Assembly (NCBI GenBank): GCA_025361935.1
Contig: JANYJB010000060.1
Span: 1 to 41,006, forward strand
DNA length: 41,006 nucleotides
DNA from: Verrucomicrobiota bacterium
Lineage (GTDB): Bacteria; Verrucomicrobiota; Verrucomicrobiia; Opitutales; Opitutaceae
Direction: 5' to 3'
This document shows, piece after piece, positions 34,134 through 41,006 of the stretch (its first letter is position 1; every line of letters begins with the position of its first letter). Both the position numbers and the translations under genes were made by a program. Under the pieces are notes generated by a model. It was not told where the DNA came from. It ran no database searches and saw only the letters and a program-made list of their open reading frames with translations.

Positions 34134-34592
34134 TCAGGGAGTGGCGCCCGCCGCGGGCAAGGTCACGCTGCCACGATCACTGGTTTTGTAGGCATGGATA
34201 TCATCGTCCCAAGTGATGCGCAGGGTGCTATCGATGACGTAGGATGCGTGTCCCGAATGGCCGGCGGTGAAACGCCCGACTGCCTTGGCGACCGGTCCGG
34301 TCAAGACGACCGACTCCGCTACGCTGCCGAGCGGGGGAATGCCCAGTGGCTTGGGGTTCTTAACGGTGCCCATCGAGGTTCCGTCGAGAGAGAACGTGTG
34401 TTCGGTTTCCTGCACGACCAGCGGGACGTTGTTGGGATTAACGAAGAGCAGGGTAATCGTGGTGCCCGCCGCCGACGGGGCGATTTCTTTGATGCGCACG
34501 CCGATTCTCTCCAGCTTCGGGGCTGACGAGCAGCCGGCCAGCATCAACAAACCGAGAATAAAAGCAGCGTGGGGAAGGGTCCGTGTGAACAT
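34134..34592 (-). CDS. LEA type 2 (WHy-domain-like) lipoprotein
   Basis: This 152-residue lipoprotein has a lipobox ending in LMLAGC with Cys21 as the lipid attachment site. The mature domain has VRIKEIAPSAAGTTITLLFV and NPNNVPLVVQ, typical of the LEA14/WHy domain, often associated with desiccation or stress. The ATG at 34592 gives the best signal sequence; an upstream extension would add an unlikely N-terminus. A small hypothetical gene lies upstream on the same strand and could be cotranscribed. Confidence 0.75.
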   Translation of the reverse strand: MFTRTLPHAAFILGLLMLAGCSSAPKLERIGVRIKEIAPSAAGTTITLLFVNPNNVPLVVQETEHTFSLDGTSMGTVKNPKPLGIPPLGSVAESVVLTGPVAKAVGRFTAGHSGHASYVIDSTLRITWDDDIHAYKTSDRGSVTLPAAGATP

Positions 34593-34652
34593 GCGCCAAA
34601 CCAAGGGAGTCTTTGCGCTCCGGACGAACCTTTTCTTGAAAGGTCGTCGGCC

Positions 34653-34934
34653 TCAGAACATCGACAGCGCCTGCGCGCTCTCGATGGCGACCCAGGCGAC
34701 CGCAGCCGTCAGCGACGCGCCGACGGCAAGCCGCGTGAACTTCTGCCGGCGCAGGCGACGGTCATGCCGGTCGGGATGATGACGGGCGGCGGCTCCGCTG
34801 GACGAGATGAAGCTTACGAACTGCGCGTTGCGGACGACCGTCGTGCGAATGGTGCGGTTGTCCACCCGACCCATGCGGATCGGCGGACGGCGGAAAATTT
34901 GGAGCAAGGCGCGCAGCACGGGTTTAGAACTCAA
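34653..34934 (-). CDS. Small hypothetical protein with C-terminal membrane segment
   Basis: The 93-codon frame starts at a TTG; an internal ATG at 34874 gives a shorter 73-residue product. The middle is basic (HHPDRHDRRLRRQKFTR) and a C-terminal hydrophobic segment (LAVGASLTAAVAWVAIESA) could anchor it. I recognise no family and see no convincing ribosome site, so it may not be a real gene. Confidence 0.35.
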   Translation of the reverse strand: MSSKPVLRALLQIFRRPPIRMGRVDNRTIRTTVVRNAQFVSFISSSGAAARHHPDRHDRRLRRQKFTRLAVGASLTAAVAWVAIESAQALSMF

Positions 34935-35006
34935 AATTAGGGTGGTTTTTTCAAGGGGAAACTTGAAACTTCGCCCTCTTTAACAGCCTTTTACCCTTTT
35001 CCAGAC

Positions 35007-36311
35007 ATGCACCACTTCAACTACGTCGGTCCCAACCTCCACTGCGAATCCGTTGATCTCGTCGAGATCGCCCGCCTCTACGGCACGCCGACCTACGTTT
35101 ACAGCGCCGCGACCATGGCGGACAACTACACCCGCCTCGCCAAGGGCATGGTCGGCCTCGACCTCCAGATTTGCTACGCGATGAAGGCCAACTCCAACAT
35201 CGCGCTCCTCCGCCACTTCTCGAACCTCGGCGCCGGCTTCGACCTGGTGAGCGGCGGCGAGATCAAGCGCGTGCTGGCCGCCGGGGCCAACGTGAAGCGC
35301 AGCGTGTTCGCCGGCATCGGGAAGACCGAGGCCGAGATCCAGCTCGCCCTCGAAAACGAGATTTTCTCCTTCCACGTCGAGAGCGAGCCCGAGCTCGCCC
35401 GCATCAACCACGTCGCCGGCAAGCTCGGCGTGAAGGCGCCCATCGCCATCCGCGTCAACCCCGACGTTGACGCCCACACCCACGCCAAGATCACCACCGG
35501 CAAGAGCGACAACAAGTTCGGCATCCCGCTCAAGCACGCCGCCGCCGCCTACGAGGCCGCCGCGAAATATCCCAACATCCAGATCAAGGGCGTGCAGATG
35601 CACATCGGCTCGCAGCTCACCTCCGTGAATCCGTTCGTCGAGGCCGTGCGCAAGATCACGCCCTTCGTCGAGCAGCTCAAGGCGGCCTACGGCATCACCT
35701 ATTTCTCCATCGGCGGCGGCATGGGCATCGTTTACAAGGACGCGCTCGCCAGCGGCCAGCAGTCTTGGTGGGACGCGCAGCCCGCCGACCAGCGTCCGCT
35801 CACGCCCGAGACCTACGGCGCGGCCCTCGTGCCGCTCCTCCAGCCGCTCGGCCTCAAGATCGTGCTCGAGCACGGCCGCTTCATGGTGGGCAACTCCGGC
35901 GTGCTCGTTTCCAAGGTCGAGCACCTCAAGCGCGGCGCGGGTAAAAACTTCCTCATCGTGGACGCTGCCATGAACGACCTCGTGCGCCCCGCGATGTATG
36001 AGAGCTACCACGAAATCGTGCCGCTCCACCGCGACTCCAGCCGCCGCGCGCTCACGGCCGACGTGGTCGGCCCGATCTGCGAAAGCGGCGACTGTTTCGC
36101 AAAGGACCGCCAGCTTCAGGAAGTCGGCGAAGGCGAGTATATCGCCTTCATGAGCGCCGGTGCGTATGGCTACACGATGGCCAGCCGCTACAACACCCGC
36201 GCGATGGCCGCCGAGGTGCTGGTGCACGGAGGCACCTTCGAACTCATCAACGCCCGCGAAACCTTCGAGCAGCAGATCGCCGGCGAGAAGATCCCGGCGT
36301 TTCTGAAGTGA
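35007..36311 (+). CDS. lysA: Diaminopimelate decarboxylase
   Basis: LysA converts meso-diaminopimelate to L-lysine with pyridoxal phosphate, the last step of lysine biosynthesis. The 434-residue fold-type III enzyme has Lys60 in YAMKANSN as the Schiff-base residue, the glycine-rich GGGMG cofactor segment, HIGSQ and the C-terminal CESGDCFAKDR substrate motif. Length and motif order are normal. It precedes gpsA by 52 bp on the same strand. A long open frame on the opposite strand is antisense to it and judged non-coding. Confidence 0.96.
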   Translation: MHHFNYVGPNLHCESVDLVEIARLYGTPTYVYSAATMADNYTRLAKGMVGLDLQICYAMKANSNIALLRHFSNLGAGFDLVSGGEIKRVLAAGANVKRSVFAGIGKTEAEIQLALENEIFSFHVESEPELARINHVAGKLGVKAPIAIRVNPDVDAHTHAKITTGKSDNKFGIPLKHAAAAYEAAAKYPNIQIKGVQMHIGSQLTSVNPFVEAVRKITPFVEQLKAAYGITYFSIGGGMGIVYKDALASGQQSWWDAQPADQRPLTPETYGAALVPLLQPLGLKIVLEHGRFMVGNSGVLVSKVEHLKRGAGKNFLIVDAAMNDLVRPAMYESYHEIVPLHRDSSRRALTADVVGPICESGDCFAKDRQLQEVGEGEYIAFMSAGAYGYTMASRYNTRAMAAEVLVHGGTFELINARETFEQQIAGEKIPAFLK

Positions 36312-36363
36312 GTCGTGATTTCCTGAGTTCCCCATTCACGGATTCTATGGTCTGCTTCCGCGC

Positions 36364-37362
36364 ATGAATTTCGCCATCATCGGAGCCGGGGCTTGGGGGA
36401 CTGCTTTTGCGATCCATCTCTCGCGGCTTGGGCACACCGTCACGCTCGTGCCGCGGAGGTTTGAGCAGGCGCTGGCCATTGCTTCGAATCGGGAAAATGC
36501 CGACTACCTTCCAGGGCTCAAGCTGCCGCTCAGCATCCAGATCGGACATGAGCTTGCGCCGATTCTCATGGAGGCCGAGGTCGTGCTGCTGGCGTGTCCG
36601 TCGCAGGCGTTGCGCGAGACGTGCGAGCGGCTGAAGGCGAATCTTGGCTTGGCGACTCAGCTCAAGCTCATCGTTTCGCTCGCCAAGGGGCTTGAGCTCG
36701 GCACGCATCTGCGGCCGAGCGAGGTCATCGCGGCGGTGCTGCCCAATTACACGGCTGGTTCGCTCACGGGTCCGACCAACGCCGCCGAGGTTGCGAAGGG
36801 ACGTCCTTCCGCGATGGTATTGGCCGCGACGAAGGCCGATGCGTTTCTCGCCGAGGTGCAGGCGGCGCTCAGCGGGCCGACGCTGCGGGTTTATACGAGC
36901 GACGACGTCGCGGGCGCGGAGTTTGGCGGCTGCCTAAAAAATATCTACGCAATCGCGGCCGGTTGCTGTGACGGGCTGAAACTCGGCGACAACGCGAAGG
37001 CCGCGCTGCTCACGCGTGCGCTGGCCGAGATGGTGCGCGTGGGCGCGGCCCTCGGCGCGAAGGCTGATACGTTTTACGGGCTTAGCGGTTTCGGTGATCT
37101 GGTGGCGACATGCACCGGTGCGTGGAGCCGCAATCGCACCTTCGGACAGCACTTGGGCGAGGGCGCGAAGGCGGCCGATCTGCTTGCGGCGAGCAAGTCG
37201 GTGGTCGAGGGCTACCGCACGACGGAGTCGTTCGCCGGGCTGTGCAAAGAGCGTGGGATCGACGCACCGATTCTCGCGGAGACGTATCGCATCCTTTACG
37301 AGGGACGCGCCCCGGCGTCGGCGCTTGCGGCGTTGATGACGCGCGAGCTGAAGCGGGAATAA
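36364..37362 (+). CDS. gpsA: Glycerol-3-phosphate dehydrogenase [NAD(P)+]
   Basis: GpsA reduces dihydroxyacetone phosphate to sn-glycerol-3-phosphate for phospholipid synthesis in the cytoplasm. The 332-residue enzyme has the nucleotide-binding motif GAGAWG (7-12), SLTGPTNAAEVAKG (133-146) and catalytic Lys192 in CLKNIYAIAAG. It follows lysA closely and ends at a strong hairpin terminator at 37364-37391. Confidence 0.95.
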   Translation: MNFAIIGAGAWGTAFAIHLSRLGHTVTLVPRRFEQALAIASNRENADYLPGLKLPLSIQIGHELAPILMEAEVVLLACPSQALRETCERLKANLGLATQLKLIVSLAKGLELGTHLRPSEVIAAVLPNYTAGSLTGPTNAAEVAKGRPSAMVLAATKADAFLAEVQAALSGPTLRVYTSDDVAGAEFGGCLKNIYAIAAGCCDGLKLGDNAKAALLTRALAEMVRVGAALGAKADTFYGLSGFGDLVATCTGAWSRNRTFGQHLGEGAKAADLLAASKSVVEGYRTTESFAGLCKERGIDAPILAETYRILYEGRAPASALAALMTRELKRE

Positions 37363-37363
37363 A

Positions 37364-37391
37364 AAAGGCGGCCCGTTGCGAGGCCGCCTTT
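37364..37391. terminator. Bidirectional Rho-independent terminator between gpsA and actP
   Basis: AAAGGCGGCC (37364-37373) pairs with GGCCGCCTTT (37382-37391). On the minus strand it is followed by a run of six Ts, so it best terminates the actP transcript, but it can also serve gpsA on the plus strand. Confidence 0.88.
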
Positions 37392-37410
37392 GCGTGAAAT
37401 TAAACGACGA

Positions 37411-39183
37411 TCAGTGCCCCGCGCCGGCTTGGTGCTCTTGGATATACTCGTTCTTGAGGCCGAGGGCTTCCGGGGCGTGGAGGACGAGCATCTTCATGCG
37501 GATGTCTTTCGGGATGTCCTTGGACGTCGCTTTCGAGACGATGATCATCAGGCCGATGGCGAGAGGCACCGACCAGATGGCGGGTTGTTCGCAGAGGATG
37601 CGAAGGAGCGGATGTCCGGCCCAGAACGCCTTCAGATCGACTATCTTCAGGTCGTTCAGGTTGATGAGCGTCATGCACAGCAGGGCGGCGATGCCGCCGA
37701 CGAGCATGCCGGTGGCGGCGCCTTTCATCGTCATGCCGCGCCACCAGACGCTCATGAAGAGCAGCGGGAAGTAGCTGGCGGCGGCGATGGCGAAGGCTTG
37801 GCCGACCATGAAGTTGATCTGGAGCTGCTCGACTTGGGAACCGAGGAGGACGGAGACGCCCCCGATGGCGATGGCGGCGAACTTGAACATCCGCATGCGC
37901 TGCTCGGGCGTAGAGTTGGGGCGGAGCATGCGGCCGTAAACGTCGTGGGCGAGTGCGCCCGTCATGGAGACGAGCAGGCCGGAGAACGTGCTCATGAATG
38001 CGGCGAAGGCGCCGGCGCAGGCGACGCCGCTCAGGATGGAGCCCCAGACGCCGTAGTGCTCGTGAAGGATGCGCGGCAGCTCGAGCACGACCTTGTCGGT
38101 GCCCTTCGCGCCGGTGGCGGCGTAGAGCTCGGGGAGCAGGTTGCGCCCGATCACGCCGAGGACGGGCGGGAACACGTAGAAGATGCCGATGAGGATCATC
38201 ACCCACATGGTGGTGCGCTTGGCGGCGACGCCGTCGGGGTTGGTGTAGAAGCGCACGAGGATGTGCGGGAGTCCGGCGGTGCCGCACACGAGCGCGATGA
38301 TGAGCGAGTAGGTGTAGAGGAGCGAATAGGGCTTGGACTGCTCAGGGGTGAGCCCGGCGGCTTTCGCGGCTTTGGTCGTGAGCGGGCCGAAGGGGGAAAC
38401 CCACGCGGCGTCGGCAGGGGCTTTTTCGACGAGGGGCTTGCGAATGACCTCCGTTGCCGGCGCGGGGGCCGCTGGTGAAGCGGCTGCGATGGCGGGGGCG
38501 GTGAGCAAGCGGCCGTCGTTGACGGCGAGGTTGGAACCGTAGCCGCCGAAGACGGCCATGAGCACGAAGACCGGCACGGTGATGGCGAAAAGTTTCAACC
38601 AATACTGCATGGCCTGCACTAGGGTGATACCCTTCATGCCGCCGAGGGCGACATTGAGGGTGATGACCGCGCCGACCACCGCCACGCCGACCCAGTAGGG
38701 CAGGCCGGGGAAGATGTAGGCGAGGGTCGTGCCTGCGCCCTTCATTTGCGGCATCGTGTAGAAGAAGCCGATGAAGAGAACGAAGCAGACGGCGATCTTG
38801 CGGAAGACGGGCGAATCATACCGACCCTCGGCGAAGTCGGGGATCGTGTAGGCGCCGAAGCGGCGCAGCGGTCCGGCGATGAAGAGCAGGAGGAACAGGT
38901 AGCCGCACGCGTAACACACCGGATACCACAGCGCGTCGTAACCGACGGCCATGACCATGCCGGCGATGCCCATGAAGGAGGCGGCGGAAAGGTATTCGCC
39001 AGAGATGGCGGAGGCGTTCCAGCCGACCGACACCGAGCGGCCAGCGACGAAGAAGTCGCCCGCGGTTTTCGATGTTTTCGCGGAGCGGAAGCCCATGTAG
39101 ATCGTGAAGCCCACGGTGATGAGCGAGAGGGCGAAGATCCACGGATCAACGCCGTTGAGGAAGGCGAGCGGGAGGGTGTTCAT
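37411..39183 (-). CDS. actP: Cation/acetate symporter, SSS family
   Basis: The 590-residue polytopic transporter belongs to the sodium:solute symporter family and best resembles ActP, which imports acetate and similar short monocarboxylates. Typical features are FFVAGRSVSVGWNASAISG near residue 44, many transmembrane helices and GGMKGITLVQAMQYW. An alanine/proline-rich insertion of about 60 residues (about 225-285, with ASPAAPAPATEV) sits between helices and is longer than in typical ActP. Its ATG overlaps the DUF485 stop (ATGA). A terminator follows at 37364-37391. Confidence 0.93.
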   Translation of the reverse strand: MNTLPLAFLNGVDPWIFALSLITVGFTIYMGFRSAKTSKTAGDFFVAGRSVSVGWNASAISGEYLSAASFMGIAGMVMAVGYDALWYPVCYACGYLFLLLFIAGPLRRFGAYTIPDFAEGRYDSPVFRKIAVCFVLFIGFFYTMPQMKGAGTTLAYIFPGLPYWVGVAVVGAVITLNVALGGMKGITLVQAMQYWLKLFAITVPVFVLMAVFGGYGSNLAVNDGRLLTAPAIAAASPAAPAPATEVIRKPLVEKAPADAAWVSPFGPLTTKAAKAAGLTPEQSKPYSLLYTYSLIIALVCGTAGLPHILVRFYTNPDGVAAKRTTMWVMILIGIFYVFPPVLGVIGRNLLPELYAATGAKGTDKVVLELPRILHEHYGVWGSILSGVACAGAFAAFMSTFSGLLVSMTGALAHDVYGRMLRPNSTPEQRMRMFKFAAIAIGGVSVLLGSQVEQLQINFMVGQAFAIAAASYFPLLFMSVWWRGMTMKGAATGMLVGGIAALLCMTLINLNDLKIVDLKAFWAGHPLLRILCEQPAIWSVPLAIGLMIIVSKATSKDIPKDIRMKMLVLHAPEALGLKNEYIQEHQAGAGH

Positions 39184-39479
39184 TTGAAAACCTCCTCGGC
39201 TTCGTCGGCCTCAAGCTTGAGGGAGCGTTTGATGAATATGCCCGATATGAGCCAGACGTAGGGGAAAAATAAAACGCCTACGATAAGCCAGCTGAGCGTA
39301 AACCCGCCGACGCGCGTGGCCATGAGTGCGGGGGCGAAGTAGTTGGCGAGCGGGAGACCGAGCAATGCGACGAGAAAAGCGGCGGCGCAAGCGATGGACA
39401 GGCGAAGTTGACGACGCATCAAGGAAGCCAAAAAGGCCTCGCTGTGAATCGTGTCGGCACGATCAGTGGAGTGGGGCAT
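39180..39479 (-). CDS. yjcH: DUF485 family membrane protein, YjcH-like
   Basis: This 99-residue inner-membrane protein has two transmembrane segments and belongs to the DUF485 family; YjcH is usually paired with ActP. The ATG at 39479 starts the family-type N-terminus; an upstream in-frame ATG would extend it implausibly. Its stop overlaps the actP start by four bases, giving strong evidence of cotranslation. A role as accessory subunit of the acetate symporter is inferred. Confidence 0.9.
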   Translation of the reverse strand: MPHSTDRADTIHSEAFLASLMRRQLRLSIACAAAFLVALLGLPLANYFAPALMATRVGGFTLSWLIVGVLFFPYVWLISGIFIKRSLKLEADEAEEVFK

Positions 39480-39530
39480 GCGTGCCCAGAGTGTCCAGAG
39501 CGCGCCGCTGGGCAAGCCTGCTCAAGGGGC

Positions 39531-39983
39531 TTATTTGGCCTTTTCGATGACCGACACCCGGTCGTCCTCGAAGGTGATGCGCAGACGCTCTTCGCTGCGG
39601 TTGGCGTAAACGGGTTGGTGCACGGGTTCGTAATAAACGGCCACCGCCTTGGTGGCCGGATCCTTAACGTAGATCGGTCTCGGGGCCGCGTAAGCGCTGC
39701 CTTGGTATTCCTGCCAGTAGCGGTTGTAGATCCAGACCACGGTTTTATTTTTTGCGGTGGTGACGTCCCGTTTTTCGTCGGGGTAGCCGAGCGCGATGTA
39801 AACCTCGTCCGGCCGGTCGCCGATGCGGATCTCGCCCGCCTTGAGTCTTGCTTGCGAAGCTAGATCGAGTGCGGCGAAGGCCGCGGCTTTTTGCTTCGAG
39901 CGGCTTTCAAACGTGCTGCAGCCGGTGAGCGCAAGCAGAGCGCCCGTCGCGAACAAAAAAAGGGGAAAGGCTGTAAGTTTCAT
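39531..39983 (-). CDS. Lipoprotein with BamE/SmpA-like features
   Basis: This 150-residue lipoprotein has a lipobox ending in LALTGC with Cys22. The mature part contains KAGEIRIGDRPDEVYIALGY and PDEKRDVTT, reminiscent of the BamE/SmpA pattern (a G-x-x-x-x-x-V-x-x-x-LG-x-P motif), but the resemblance is partial. The ATG at 39983 is selected because it starts the signal peptide. It lies between two other small same-strand genes, so it may be expressed with the exported Cys protein upstream. Confidence 0.7.
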   Translation of the reverse strand: MKLTAFPLFLFATGALLALTGCSTFESRSKQKAAAFAALDLASQARLKAGEIRIGDRPDEVYIALGYPDEKRDVTTAKNKTVVWIYNRYWQEYQGSAYAAPRPIYVKDPATKAVAVYYEPVHQPVYANRSEERLRITFEDDRVSVIEKAK

Positions 39984-40036
39984 CGAGAATTTAACGGTAA
40001 CATGCCTTCGTTGCCTTGCGGTGCAAGCCGACCAAA

Positions 40037-40366
40037 TCACTTTGCGGAGAGAGTCGCGGTTTTGGCGGCGTCTGCGGCGTCGATAAGCTTCAGGTATTTG
40101 TCGGGGTTTTTCTTGAACTTGCCGATGCACATTTTGCAGCAAAAGCGGACGAGGCGGTCGGGCTGGCCTTTCTGTTTGTAAACGTAGTCGATCGGCGGTC
40201 CCATGTCGCCATCGGTGAGGGCATCACCGGAGATCACGCAGGTGGTGAGCGGGTAGGCGGCTTTGGCCTTGGCCAGATCGAAAGCATCGGCGGCGAAAGC
40301 AAGCCCGGAGGCTGCGAAACCGAGGATGAGGGCCAAAACAAGACGGGCGGATTTTAACGAGTTCAT
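40037..40366 (-). CDS. Exported YHS-like cysteine protein
   Basis: The 109-residue protein has a signal peptide (cleavage near AFA, about residue 25). The mature domain carries Cys43 in TTCVISGD and a cluster at Cys76, Cys77 and Cys80 (RFCCKMCIGKFKKNP), similar to short exported YHS/TRASH-type metal-binding domains common in Verrucomicrobiota and Planctomycetota. A metal-binding or redox role is inferred; a specific metal cannot be named. It lies on the same strand as the lipoprotein and TPR genes around it. Confidence 0.75.
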   Translation of the reverse strand: MNSLKSARLVLALILGFAASGLAFAADAFDLAKAKAAYPLTTCVISGDALTDGDMGPPIDYVYKQKGQPDRLVRFCCKMCIGKFKKNPDKYLKLIDAADAAKTATLSAK

Positions 40367-40426
40367 AGTGTGAAACGAATGGGTTCAGCGGTGATACGCT
40401 ACCGAGCAAATGACCCCTTGGATTTT

Positions 40427-40906
40427 TTAGGGAATCTTCGGGGTATGCAGCGCCGCGAGATCCGGATCCTGACGAGCGTCCTTTTTCCAGTGAGGATCGC
40501 GGGCGAAGACCACATCAAGGCGGCGGCGGGCTTCTTTGAAGTCGCCGAGCAGGCAAAAATAGCAGGCGAGGTTGTAGTCCACGAGGACGGAGGGTTCGGC
40601 GATCGCGTCGGTGCCGCGCAGCAGCACGTCGCGGGCCTCGGCGATTTTGCCGAGTTCGCGCAAGGCATAGGCCCACGCGATCCAGGGGCGCTCGCCGGAC
40701 GGGTCGGCTGCGGCCATCTGGGGGGAGAGCGTGATGACGGCCCGCCACGCTTCCTCGGCCATGGCGAGTTCCAGGAGCACGCCGAGGACGGTGGGCAGCT
40801 TCCGGTCGGCGGCAGCGATGCGGGAAAGCTCCTCGCGCGCTTCCGGGAAAAGCCCGAGTTCGATGTAGCCGAGCGCGTAATCGAGGTGTTTGCGGGTTGG
40901 GATCAC
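40427..40906 (-). CDS. TPR-like repeat protein
   Basis: The product is about 159 residues if it starts at the GTG at 40906 (IPTRKHLDYALGY), or 179 from a TTG at 40966. It contains helical TPR-like repeats such as ALGYIELGLFPEAREELSRI and LACYFCLLGDFKEARRRLDV. No enzymatic domain or clear signal peptide is visible. It probably mediates protein interaction. The GTG start is preferred because residues upstream of it look unlike the repeat domain. It lies 60 bp before the exported cysteine-protein gene on the same strand. Confidence 0.75.
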   Translation of the reverse strand: MIPTRKHLDYALGYIELGLFPEAREELSRIAAADRKLPTVLGVLLELAMAEEAWRAVITLSPQMAAADPSGERPWIAWAYALRELGKIAEARDVLLRGTDAIAEPSVLVDYNLACYFCLLGDFKEARRRLDVVFARDPHWKKDARQDPDLAALHTPKIP

Positions 40907-41006
40907 GGTGGGGTTGCCCCGAATTGACGGACAGGAGGAAAGGGTCAAAAGCGAAAGGAAACCCAAATGAAGACCCAGATGGAAAGGCCGGCGGGAAGTC
41001 GGCAGA

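Noticed and set aside
34980-36335. A 451-codon open frame on the minus strand
   Set aside because: It lies wholly opposite lysA, which has all catalytic motifs. The antisense product is a Gly/Val/His/Glu-rich sequence typical of frames opposite GC-rich genes.
40966-41006. Start of a plus-strand gene at the right end
   Set aside because: A purine-rich GGAGG lies well upstream of an ATG, but only about 13 codons are visible and they match nothing.
40970-41006. Adapter at the right end of the contig
   Set aside because: The last bases do not match the adapter or its reverse complement, unlike the left end.

Overview
The window is about 41 kb of GC-rich bacterial DNA with 39 supported protein genes, no complete rRNA or tRNA gene, no insertion sequence and no CRISPR array. 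Gene families and base composition suggest a Gram-negative Verrucomicrobiota bacterium, probably near Opitutaceae. Supporting signs are AsmA-like and DUF481 envelope proteins, many signal peptides and lipoproteins, a bacterial deoxyhypusine-synthase-like protein and a secreted GH43-type propeller. This placement is inference from gene content, not a database match. Bases 1-21 match the end of an Illumina adapter, so real sequence starts at about base 22, inside a truncated gene.

Layout. 22-4459 (minus): a lipid-modification cluster of cyclopropane-fatty-acid-synthase-like methyltransferase (cut by the contig end), DUF1365, FAD amine-oxidase-like protein and a delta-9-type desaturase. 4591-9078 (minus): a very large AsmA-like envelope protein. 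9152-11148: two outer-membrane beta-barrel candidates. 11136-15776: an SpoU rRNA/tRNA methyltransferase, a LapA-like protein, a Gfo/Idh/MocA oxidoreductase, a GNAT acetyltransferase and several membrane proteins of unknown function. 15811-22440: a nucleoside and deoxyribose salvage region with deoC, an operonic lipoprotein and a secreted protein resembling a restriction endonuclease, a sensor kinase with an NMT1/THI5-like periplasmic domain, a ribokinase and a thymidine/pyrimidine-nucleoside phosphorylase. 22443-22515: a compact double-hairpin REP-like element. 22522-26289: an ABC-F ATPase, then a TetR repressor divergent from an NTF2-like/AhpD-like pair with two matching operators between them. 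26335-28829: the deoxyhypusine-synthase-like gene and a secreted GH43-like propeller. 28857-34126: divergent DsbD and DUF255 (YyaL) genes, a response regulator with a Cys4 tail, and slyX. 34134-41006: two small envelope genes, lysA, gpsA, an acetate symporter operon (DUF485-actP), two small exported proteins and a TPR protein.

How the genes may work together. The best-supported pathway is (deoxy)nucleoside catabolism: the phosphorylase frees (deoxy)ribose-1-phosphate, DeoC cleaves deoxyribose-5-phosphate, and the kinase handles free pentose. If the secreted protein made from the deoC operon really is a nuclease, the region could form an extracellular-DNA scavenging route with its own sensor kinase; this is a hypothesis. 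The first four genes form a second plausible unit that would remodel unsaturated membrane fatty acids.
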